Source: Natronorubrum daqingense
GTDB lineage: Archaea; Halobacteriota; Halobacteria; Halobacteriales; Natrialbaceae
Reading direction: 5' to 3'
Assembly: GCF_001971705.1 (NCBI RefSeq)
Contig: NZ_CP019328.1
Coordinates: 62,001 to 126,000, forward strand
Length of the DNA: 64,000 nucleotides
Part shown: in pieces, positions 7,222 to 14,835 of the stretch
How positions within the stretch are numbered: the stretch's first letter is position 1
Layout of the letters: every line of letters begins with the position of its first letter
Notes under the pieces: model-generated
Told to the model about the DNA's origin: nothing
What the model saw: only the letters and a program-made list of their open reading frames with translations
The model's database searches: none
Program-made: the position numbers and the translations under genes

Positions 7222-8769
7222 TTAATCGGCTGACAAGCCTGTTTCCGTATTCGAGTCGGGGATCCATCGTCGAACGAGCGGAATCGAGAAGCCGGCTGCG
7301 TCTTCGATGAGGTCTATGATGACGATGTCGTCAGCTTCGAAAGCGTCTACGAGGCCGACAACTGCGATCGAGCACAGACCGGTCACGACAAGGAAGGGTA
7401 ACACCGTTACCATTGAAATCGAAATCCACGGTGAGACTAATGCGCCCGCGGGGAGTAATACGAGGGGAAGGGAGAGAAACGTTCGCGTCGATTCCGGCGA
7501 GAGCGGGGTGATGTCGTACTGAATTGCAAGCACGCCACAGATCACGGCGTGAACCCCAAGCAACGAGATGACTGAGGCGATACTGGCACCGATGAAGCCG
7601 TAGCGAGGGATCAAGACGAGATTGATACCGACGTTCACCACGAGTCCGACGATGTTCCCGATCGCAATCCAGGAAGTCGACCCAAGTGCAGAGAGTGTCT
7701 CTCTGTCGCGACCGACGGTAGCGCTGGCGAAGAAGCCGAGTGCAAGGATTGGTAACGCTGTTGCAGCATCGGTGTAATTCTGTCCGAAGAAGGTATGAAT
7801 CACTCCCTCTGGGAAGACCACGAACAGGAGAAAGGCTGGGAACGTGATGATATATACCCACTTCGTCGTCGTCGCGTAGATGTCGTTTACGGCGCCGCGT
7901 TCGCCCTCAGAATCGAGCCGCGAGATGATCGGCAAGTAGAGAAATCCGAAGGCCGACAGTACGACGAGCAATCCCCCAGCAAGCGGGTAGGCGGCATTGT
8001 ACATCCCGACTTCGTAGGAGCTGCGAAAATGGCCGAGCATGAGCGTGTCAGTCTGGGTAAGCAGCGTGCCGATCACCGTCGAAACAGCCAGCGGAGCGGA
8101 GAATATGAAGAGTTCTTTGGTATGCGTTCGGTAGGCTCCGACCAGCGGCATGAGCCGGTGAAGGAAGACGAGTGCGACGAGAAACGCCACAATTGCAGCA
8201 ATGAGGTAGGCAATACCGGCTGCAACGATGCCCATCCCCGCGAGAAGCAAGCCGCCGATCAGGCCAATGCGAAGCCCCGGGTCAACGAGATCGTTCACAA
8301 TTGTTCGGTATAGCGTGTTCTCGCAGCCTCGAATAGCCGCAATGAGCATTCGGAAGCCGACAGCGAATGGGAGTGTCACTGCAAGCACCTGAATGAATAC
8401 GACCGCTGCCTCAGTCTCGAAAAACACCGCTGAAAGCCATCCAGCACCGATGAACATCCCAATGGCAAACACAAGCGACAGCACCGTCGTGATAGCCATT
8501 CCACTCACCAACAGACCACGGCGGTCCTCGAGACTGTCGTAGCGCGGAATAAACCGGGAGACACCCTGTGTGCACCCGACCAAAGCGAGTGTTATCGTAA
8601 ATGTGAAAAACGCTAACCCGATACTCACCTCTCCATAGGCGTCGGGAGTGAGCAGTCGACCGATAACGACTCGCTCGCCCAGTTTCGCTGCCGACCCGAT
8701 GATCCCACCGGCCATAACGAGGATCGCACTCGAAAGCAGTGTCGACAGTTCGCGCTCCCGGTCAGCCAT
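7222..8769 (-). CDS. Oligosaccharide flippase, Wzx/polysaccharide transporter family
   Basis: A 515-residue polytopic membrane protein with about 12-14 hydrophobic helices. It begins with the typical first helix LLSSAILVMAGGIIGSAA and the motif ERVVIGRLLTPDAYGEVSIG, then QGVSRFIPRY. The family belongs to the MOP superfamily and flips lipid-linked oligosaccharides outward across the membrane. In haloarchaea such proteins serve S-layer N-glycosylation or exopolysaccharide export. The start ATG shares its A with the stop of the upstream phosphodiesterase gene (TAATG), so the two are translationally coupled and presumably work together on a surface glycan. The short charged C-terminal tail (about residues 480-515) faces the cytoplasm or exterior unpredictably. 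The substrate cannot be read from the sequence. Confidence 0.9.
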   Translation of the reverse strand: MADRERELSTLLSSAILVMAGGIIGSAAKLGERVVIGRLLTPDAYGEVSIGLAFFTFTITLALVGCTQGVSRFIPRYDSLEDRRGLLVSGMAITTVLSLVFAIGMFIGAGWLSAVFFETEAAVVFIQVLAVTLPFAVGFRMLIAAIRGCENTLYRTIVNDLVDPGLRIGLIGGLLLAGMGIVAAGIAYLIAAIVAFLVALVFLHRLMPLVGAYRTHTKELFIFSAPLAVSTVIGTLLTQTDTLMLGHFRSSYEVGMYNAAYPLAGGLLVVLSAFGFLYLPIISRLDSEGERGAVNDIYATTTKWVYIITFPAFLLFVVFPEGVIHTFFGQNYTDAATALPILALGFFASATVGRDRETLSALGSTSWIAIGNIVGLVVNVGINLVLIPRYGFIGASIASVISLLGVHAVICGVLAIQYDITPLSPESTRTFLSLPLVLLPAGALVSPWISISMVTVLPFLVVTGLCSIAVVGLVDAFEADDIVIIDLIEDAAGFSIPLVRRWIPDSNTETGLSAD

Positions 8770-10427
8770 TAGAGGTACCCGAGATCCTCGAGTCGGTCAG
8801 TAACTTCGTTGTCGCTGGCTGTCGGATCAGTAACGCTGGTGGTCCCGCTGGCGTAGCTTGGTTCGCTGTAGTCTACTCGAACTGGCTCTAGAAGATCGGA
8901 GACGAGCCCATCGGGGACGCTCCCGGTCATCGTCTCCGGAACCGACCAGCCCAGGGTGGCCATCGTAATTGGGGCGACATCAGTCAGTGAGAGCCGCGAC
9001 GGAGATGGGCCGGAAATGGCCGGTCCAGCACCGATGAATGTCCCGTCACGTTTGTGGTCAAAACTGTCGATAGGGATGAATGTACGGCCGTACAGCGTTG
9101 CCGAGACCTGGTGCTTCATTTCCGTCGGTAGGAAGAGTATATCTGGAGCGTCCTCGGTGAACGGGCCGTCGTATACCGCTTCGCGTCGACAGACGAAATC
9201 GAAGGCTGGCTCTCCGTCAGGTGTCTCGAGCCCCTGAAGGATCTCAATTAGGTCGGTGCGGACCGCTTCGTACTCCGACTGTGGGACGACTCCGTTCGGT
9301 TCGCGCCCCTCGAGGTTGACCCGGATGCCCATTCGTGTTCCGTCGGGACAGTACGCGCGTGACTGGCTCCAGTCGACACCCTTGCCCACTGCCTCCCGTA
9401 CTGAGTCCGGTATATGTCGGATAAGGTTCTGTTCAATCCCCATTCGTTCGGCGACCGCGTAGACGTCTTTTGGCTCGATGCCGATTTGCTCGAGTGTTCG
9501 CTGAGTGGCGAGCAGTGCTCGGTTGAGCGCCGTCGGAGCGTCCCGCGTTTCGGTACCGTCTTCTCCGTTTGTCGCTCCTGCCTCGGTCAGCGATGCTTTT
9601 TCGGTCGAAAGTGTCGGTCGATCGTTCACTTCGGCGGTCTCGACGTACCCGTGCTTTCGGAGAAGTTCGTTTACGTGGATTTTATACCCGTTGACAGGTC
9701 CGATGCCGTGATCCGAACAGACGATTACGGTTACGTCGTCGTCGATCGTCTCGAGGACATCCCCGAGCATCTGGTCGGCTGCTTCGTATACCTGCCGGAA
9801 TTTATCATCCGACGTGAAATTGTGGAAGACTGCGTCGGTCTTCTGGACTTGCAACACAGCCAGTTTCCAGTCATACTTTTCGAGCAACTGTCGGCTTGCT
9901 CGTCGGCGCAGATCGATTTGGTCGAGATAGCCCGCGAATTTCTCTTCAGAGTGCTCACTGATTTCATTGCGGGAGTAGATCGTATACTCCTCGCCGAGGC
10001 TGTTACCCAACTCTGTTCGGATCTCGGCTGGATGGCCGGGTTCATCCTCGACGGCGAGATATCCGGGCAGGAGGACACCATTGATCGGATCTGCAGGATG
10101 GGTAATCGGGACATTGACCACTACTGACGTCTCTCCTTCGTTTGACAGGTAATCCCAGAGCGCCGGTTGGTGAACGTTATGCCGTGAAACAAGTGTTCCC
10201 TCATCTGGATAGCCGTCGTAGTCGAAGAAGCCGTACACGCCGTGGTGGCTCGGGTCAGTCCCGGTATACATCGAGGGCCAGGCGCTCCCAGTCCATGGTG
10301 GATGAGTCGACGTAAGGGGCGCTTCCACGCCACGATCACGGAGGGCAGAAAAGTTTGGAAGTGAGGAGGCAAAGCGGTCGAGGTACCGCATATCAAGGCC
10401 ATCAAAGCCAAGAATAACTGTTTTCAT
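8769..10427 (-). CDS. Alkaline-phosphatase-superfamily phosphodiesterase (type I NPP-like)
   Basis: A 552-residue cytoplasmic enzyme of the nucleotide pyrophosphatase/phosphodiesterase branch. Metal and nucleophile motifs are visible: ILGFDGLDMRYLDRF (metal Asp), TSTHPPWTGSAWPSMYTG (catalytic Ser/Thr region) and VIVCSDHGIGPVNGYKIHVN (DHG metal motif). The C-terminus ends in DRLEDLGYL, a tail shared with the second family member at 59497-61086. A flexible Thr/Glu/Asp-rich insert of about 40 residues lies near the middle. The gene is first in a two-gene unit with the flippase, overlapping it by one base. Haloarchaeal genomes repeatedly place this family in glycan loci, so a role in trimming or recycling nucleotide- or lipid-linked sugars is likely, but that is an inference. 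Confidence 0.88.
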   Translation of the reverse strand: MKTVILGFDGLDMRYLDRFASSLPNFSALRDRGVEAPLTSTHPPWTGSAWPSMYTGTDPSHHGVYGFFDYDGYPDEGTLVSRHNVHQPALWDYLSNEGETSVVVNVPITHPADPINGVLLPGYLAVEDEPGHPAEIRTELGNSLGEEYTIYSRNEISEHSEEKFAGYLDQIDLRRRASRQLLEKYDWKLAVLQVQKTDAVFHNFTSDDKFRQVYEAADQMLGDVLETIDDDVTVIVCSDHGIGPVNGYKIHVNELLRKHGYVETAEVNDRPTLSTEKASLTEAGATNGEDGTETRDAPTALNRALLATQRTLEQIGIEPKDVYAVAERMGIEQNLIRHIPDSVREAVGKGVDWSQSRAYCPDGTRMGIRVNLEGREPNGVVPQSEYEAVRTDLIEILQGLETPDGEPAFDFVCRREAVYDGPFTEDAPDILFLPTEMKHQVSATLYGRTFIPIDSFDHKRDGTFIGAGPAISGPSPSRLSLTDVAPITMATLGWSVPETMTGSVPDGLVSDLLEPVRVDYSEPSYASGTTSVTDPTASDNEVTDRLEDLGYL

Positions 10428-10690
10428 CGCCTCACCTCCACCAACGGTGATGCAATCCAGAATCGAACGCTAGCCCATGTTGTTGGCTGAAACAACTGAT
10501 TCTGTCCGTCTTGTCCGACCATCAACTGTCCAGACTATACATTCGATCTTTGTTATCTACTGATTTCGACACTATCCTCAACTAGTAACATACTGATAAT
10601 AGTGACTGAATACTCACGGGACCATCTGTTCAATTGACGCTCTTCACCACTACTCGGCCGCTAAAACGAAATCGGATGACGAAGTGTAAT
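10428..10690. other. AT-richer promoter region
   Basis: Separates the asparagine-synthase-like gene from the phosphodiesterase/flippase unit. It has lower GC than the coding flanks and no supported frame, and most likely carries the promoter of the phosphodiesterase gene. Confidence 0.45.
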
Positions 10691-12577
10691 TCAGACGAAC
10701 GTGTTATTTCGATATGTGTTAAGGACGGGCTGATTCGAGCTGATATCGTCGATGAACGATGTCAGTGCGAAGATTCGGTAAATCGAAACTCGTCCGTAAT
10801 CCGCGTGGGAATCGAGGAATTGATGCACATCTTCAGATGAGAAGACGTCACTAACTGCTCCACACTGGTTGACCTGAGAACGGATACATTCGATGGTATC
10901 CGGCTGGAGTGACGCCTCTGTATCGAGGTCGTTGACCGATTTGATGACCGGTTTTATGGACTCCATGACTCGAGGATATCGCGAGAGGAGGTCATCGATC
11001 ATGGCCACCATTGCGTGTCTCGAGGACGCGACTGGGGCGCGGTAGTTCGGATGGCGAATCCGGGCTGCTTCGGGTGACAGGTCCGTGAGGAACGTTCGAT
11101 ACAGGTTGTACTGCACTTTTTGTTCGGATGGGCAGTGCATCGCATATGTGAAAAATGGCAGCGAGTAGAAGGGAGTTGTACTCCAGAAGAAGAACCGGTT
11201 TCGGTCCTCACCCTCGAAGAGGAAGTTGACTGCGCGTTCGTAGATACGAAAGTGAACATACAGGGCGTTGGGGTCCGTTTCTGGGTACTCCTCGAAACGA
11301 CTGCGAATGCTCTCGCGGATCGCTGACTCGGAAAGGCCGGTGATCTCCGCGACGTCTTCGACCGGGAAGATGCCGTACTGTTGGATCACCTGATCTACGA
11401 GTTCGTCCATCGTCAGCGAACGAGCAGGGGTCAAATCTGGGAGGACCATGTCACCGCCGTCACCGGTAATGTACGAAAGCGAGGACCCGTACTCCTCGCG
11501 GATTTGTCGGAAGAATCCGAGGATAAACGATGTCAGAAGGCCGACCTGGCCATTCTTTGTTTTGATGAGGGTCTCGAGGTCTCTCCCCACTGGATGGGAC
11601 ACCTGATAGGTTTGCCACTCGACGTCGAACTCCGCAGCAATCACTCGAGCGATCTCGACGTCGGATTGTGGAACGTATTCCGACGATTCCATCGTCGCAG
11701 CGACCGGAGACTGCTCCTCTATCTGATAGCCGGCAAGCACGGATCGGGAGTCGAGACCGCCACTAAGCGAGATAACATCGGTTCCCTTCGAGCTCGATCG
11801 CTGTCGACACGCACGTTCGAACAACGACACTAGTTCGGAGGCGTTTCGTTCTGCAGATCGGTCCGCGTGTTCGTTCTCGTCAAACGCGAACGTCTGTACC
11901 GTCGTCTCCGTCGTCAGGCCGTGGTCGGGATCAAAAACGAGCAGGCTCGCCGGTCTCATCCGGTTGACTCCCTCGAGGAGTGTTCGCTCACCCAGTGAGT
12001 GGCCAAGCAGTAGGCACTGTGCGATCCCCATCTGATCGAACGAGTCCCCGAATTCACTGACGAGGTATCGTAACTCCCGAGAGAACACGAACGTCTCACC
12101 GTCTTGGGCATAATAGACGGGAAGTCGCCCAAGAGCGTCATTGAGCAACGCGAGTCGTCCGGAGTCCTTCTCGTATGCGACGAGGAGAAACTCACCATCA
12201 GTCTCGGTCACCCAGTCTTCGACTCGTTCGTTGTCACCGTGCTCGAATACGGTTTCAGCGAGCGACAGTAAGCCATATTTGTCCCCAGAATCAGCACCAT
12301 CGTGTCCCTTCTCGCGGGTAATTTCGTTTTCGCCATCGTGATCACGTTCGGCCCCACCATCGTCGTAAATCCGTCCCTCGAGATAGACCCAGTGCGTTTC
12401 GTTCTCGTATATGGCGGTTGGATACTCCGGGTATGCGGTCACCCCGAGGGAGTATTCGCTCGAATTGAGCATTACTGTGGCCTCATACCGATCCATATGG
12501 GTCAACGGATCTAGGGATTTCCGGAACGACTCGGCGTCGGCGTCTGTCGCCGTCGTTTGGCCTGAAATACCAACCAT
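10691..12577 (-). CDS. Asparagine-synthase-like protein lacking the glutaminase cysteine
   Basis: A 628-residue AsnB-family protein. An N-terminal Ntn-hydrolase-like domain (about 1-200) is followed by a synthetase domain with the ATP pyrophosphatase loop VISLSGGLDSRSVLAGY, and later YITGDGGDMVLPD. ATG at 12577 gives MVGISG, matching the family's MCGI/MVGI start. An ATG seven codons upstream exists but would displace the mature N-terminus. Position 2 is Val, not the Cys that is both nucleophile and N-terminus in glutamine-dependent enzymes, so ammonia or another amine must be the donor, or the domain is only structural. Relatives occur in O-antigen/EPS loci where they amidate sugars or peptides. 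The neighbours here are a flippase and a phosphodiesterase. An AT-rich element near 12604-12612 lies at the TATA position. Confidence 0.85.
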   Translation of the reverse strand: MVGISGQTTATDADAESFRKSLDPLTHMDRYEATVMLNSSEYSLGVTAYPEYPTAIYENETHWVYLEGRIYDDGGAERDHDGENEITREKGHDGADSGDKYGLLSLAETVFEHGDNERVEDWVTETDGEFLLVAYEKDSGRLALLNDALGRLPVYYAQDGETFVFSRELRYLVSEFGDSFDQMGIAQCLLLGHSLGERTLLEGVNRMRPASLLVFDPDHGLTTETTVQTFAFDENEHADRSAERNASELVSLFERACRQRSSSKGTDVISLSGGLDSRSVLAGYQIEEQSPVAATMESSEYVPQSDVEIARVIAAEFDVEWQTYQVSHPVGRDLETLIKTKNGQVGLLTSFILGFFRQIREEYGSSLSYITGDGGDMVLPDLTPARSLTMDELVDQVIQQYGIFPVEDVAEITGLSESAIRESIRSRFEEYPETDPNALYVHFRIYERAVNFLFEGEDRNRFFFWSTTPFYSLPFFTYAMHCPSEQKVQYNLYRTFLTDLSPEAARIRHPNYRAPVASSRHAMVAMIDDLLSRYPRVMESIKPVIKSVNDLDTEASLQPDTIECIRSQVNQCGAVSDVFSSEDVHQFLDSHADYGRVSIYRIFALTSFIDDISSNQPVLNTYRNNTFV

Positions 12578-12800
12578 ATTTGTCTCTCTGCATATCACAT
12601 ATTCGTAATATACACTCTTATTACCGGTAACCTGAAACTACTATCAATCGGTCGATACTGTCTAGCTGAGAAGCCGTTGCTTCTCGTTTACAGATACTCG
12701 TCTGAGTATCAGGTGGTTTAGACCCCATACTGACAGAACTATGACTGATGCACGCAAAATTCGGTAATTCACCGATCGAGTTTCGCATCTACGCAGCGTC
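12578..12800. other. Promoter and intergenic region of the asparagine-synthase-like gene
   Basis: AT-rich near 12600-12620 (ATTCGTAATATACACTCTTA), then ordinary composition. No supported gene. Confidence 0.45.
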
Positions 12801-12983
12801 TCAGGGAAACGACTCTTCAAAACCCCGGGGGCATTCGTCCTCGGTGTCCTCGAGGAGTTCCGCGCGGAAGTGGGTGTCGTAGCATCCGACGGGTTTGGGC
12901 TCGTGACGGACGCTAATCCGGAACACGACCAAGCATTCCTCGACGAATTGTTCCACGCCCTCGCTGACAAACGGACTCAGCAC
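12801..12983 (-). CDS. Possible 60-residue protein of unknown function
   Basis: A GTG-started frame ending in TGA whose codons show the G/C-ending bias of this genome. It encodes an acidic, Cys-containing peptide (HEPKPVGCYDTHFRAELLED, then TEDECPRGFEESFP) that looks haloarchaeal in composition. No ATG, domain or clear promoter supports it, and an in-frame stop lies just upstream. It could equally be the tail of a decayed larger gene. Low confidence. Confidence 0.3.
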   Translation of the reverse strand: MLSPFVSEGVEQFVEECLVVFRISVRHEPKPVGCYDTHFRAELLEDTEDECPRGFEESFP

Positions 12984-13100
12984 CGTCAGTGGTATACTGG
13001 CAATAGATCACACAATACGGAACTGACTGTGAAACCGTGTCGGTGGCGATAGCACTGCAGCCAGCGGTCCGAGTCGTCGATATAACACGCGAACGGTCGG

Positions 13101-13319
13101 TTACTCGGCGTCCTCGAGTAATCCGAGATCGGTTGCAACGAGGTCGGCAATGCTGTCGACGATATCGGGATCGACGGTTGCAACGTCGCTCCCTCCGTGT
13201 AACTGTTCGTTGTGCCGCTCGACCGTCTCCGCAACGTCTGAGAGGGGGATACGGGAGGTCGTCTCACACTCAGCGCAGACGATCGGAACGCGGGGTTCGT
13301 CCTCGTTGGCGGCTGTCAT
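13101..13319 (-). CDS. Small conserved-type protein with a CxxC motif
   Basis: ATG at 13319 gives a 72-residue acidic protein. It has a single PIVCAECETTSRIPLSDV motif (one CxxC, about residues 14-17) followed by a helical segment beginning AETVERHNEQLHGG. The upstream in-frame start at 13355 would add 12 residues that look unrelated. One CxxC alone could bind metal only as a dimer or with other ligands (two His follow). Composition is typical for haloarchaea and the frame is undisturbed. I do not recognise a function. It lies 100 bp downstream of, and in the same direction as, the PGF-CTERM gene. Confidence 0.65.
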   Translation of the reverse strand: MTAANEDEPRVPIVCAECETTSRIPLSDVAETVERHNEQLHGGSDVATVDPDIVDSIADLVATDLGLLEDAE

Positions 13320-13418
13320 CGGGTATTTCTCTCGAGCGAAGTGACAAAGCTTCACTGGTTGTGAATGTTCACGCAGCGGTTGCGTGAGGATTTCGTGCCG
13401 ACCGTCGCCCGCGGGCGA

Positions 13419-14507
13419 TCATCCCGACTGACGTCGAGTGAGCGCGAGTGCGACGAGCGCGAGTGCGACGATCACCGCCGGAACGCCGAAGCCGGGGATC
13501 ACGTCGGCATCGTCGGTGTTGTCACCGTCATCGCTCTCGCCATCGTCACTCTCTCCATCGGCGCTATCGTCGCTTTCGTCACCGTCGTCGCTACTGCCCT
13601 CAGCACTACCCGTTTCGCTGACGACTGGTGTGCCACTGTGATCGTTTTCCTCGCCGTCGACGCCGGTTTCGTCGCTATCGAGTTGCAAGACGACGACGAC
13701 CTGTCCGTGTGAGCCGTCTGGGGTGTACGTCCACTCGCCGCCGACTTCCTCGTAGGATTCTGCGTCTTCGATCGCATCGACGTCGGTGTCCCACGCCTCG
13801 TTTGGCTGTTCGATGTAGCCGACGACGTCTATCTTGTCGGCGTGTTCGCCTTCGATCTGGACCTCGCCGTACTCGATCGTCGCGTTCTCCTCTAAGCCGT
13901 GCATCTCGATGCTGTGGGTGTCCATGTAGCCGTCGCCCTGCACGAGGTCGTCGGTCGTTCCGAACTGGTCGCTATCGAGCGGTCGGTCGTAGTGGTCTGT
14001 GAGCGGGTACTGAACGGTTACGGGGTTCGCCTCCGAGTGCCAGGACAGTTTCTCACCGGTCTCGATGGTGACCGTCGTGTCTGGAACGCTTTCGCCGACG
14101 ATCGGTTCACCGGCTTCGTTGAGCAACGTCACGCCGATCTTTCCGGAGCCGTCGCCGAGATACGGCGAGCGGTACTCGTCACGCGGGTTGATGTAACTGA
14201 CCCAGTCGTCGTCGCCCGCCTCGTAGTACAATTCGCCCTCTTCGGGTGCCGGTTCGACGTAGGCTTCCTCGGAGACGGAGCCGTTCGCCTCGCTCACGTC
14301 GGATTCGATGGTACTCGCAGACGCGGTGATCGTAGCGCTATCGGCCCCGATTCCGGCGGGGGCCGCGAGGCCGACGACGCCGATGAAGACGAGTCCGGTC
14401 AGCGTGAAGGCGAGGACTGCAATGCCTCGATGCATCGCTACCGTCCTCCGGTGGTCTGATCTGGCTGTCGCCGCTGACTGCTCGAGTGAGGCGTCGACGC
14501 TACCCAT
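13419..14507 (-). CDS. Secreted PGF-CTERM surface protein
   Basis: A 362-residue exported protein (ATG at 14507). An N-terminal hydrophobic segment (MHRGIAVLAFTLTGLVFIGV) acts as the signal. A soluble region with beta-rich segments such as WHSEANPVTVQYPLTDHYDR follows, then a Ser/Asp/Glu/Gly low-complexity stalk. The C-terminal sorting signal is PGFGVPAVIVALALVALAL followed by RRQSG, the PGF-CTERM signature. Archaeosortase A is known to remove this signal and a lipid anchor is attached, so the protein should be displayed at the cell surface. A GTG start 20 codons upstream (14567) would add a basic TGTETAR-type heptapeptide repeat encoded by three 21-bp DNA units. An ATG at 14435 is a third possibility. 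The ligand or role of the ectodomain is unknown. Confidence 0.85.
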   Translation of the reverse strand: MGSVDASLEQSAATARSDHRRTVAMHRGIAVLAFTLTGLVFIGVVGLAAPAGIGADSATITASASTIESDVSEANGSVSEEAYVEPAPEEGELYYEAGDDDWVSYINPRDEYRSPYLGDGSGKIGVTLLNEAGEPIVGESVPDTTVTIETGEKLSWHSEANPVTVQYPLTDHYDRPLDSDQFGTTDDLVQGDGYMDTHSIEMHGLEENATIEYGEVQIEGEHADKIDVVGYIEQPNEAWDTDVDAIEDAESYEEVGGEWTYTPDGSHGQVVVVLQLDSDETGVDGEENDHSGTPVVSETGSAEGSSDDGDESDDSADGESDDGESDDGDNTDDADVIPGFGVPAVIVALALVALALTRRQSG

Positions 14508-14835
14508 CTCAGTTCCTGTTCGCGCCGTCTTAGTGCCTGTCCGTGCCGTCTCAGTGCCTGTCCGCACCGATGTGTCCGTCGGTGGCTCTCCTGTGTCATC
14601 TCCTCAACAAGCGATAGTCACTGATTTTTATATGACACGAATACCAGAATATAATGGGTTCCTACCACCCTTCCCGAGAGTGTTTCACGCGTCACAACCG
14701 AAGCTCTCGAGGAGTGTTTCCTCCCTCACAATCGGGACCTGCGAGTGAAAACTGGGATTCACGAGTCGAGTGTGTCGAGCGAACGTGAGCGGAGAACGTG
14801 TCGCTTATGCGGCTCTCGCCCCTAACCCGGAAAAG

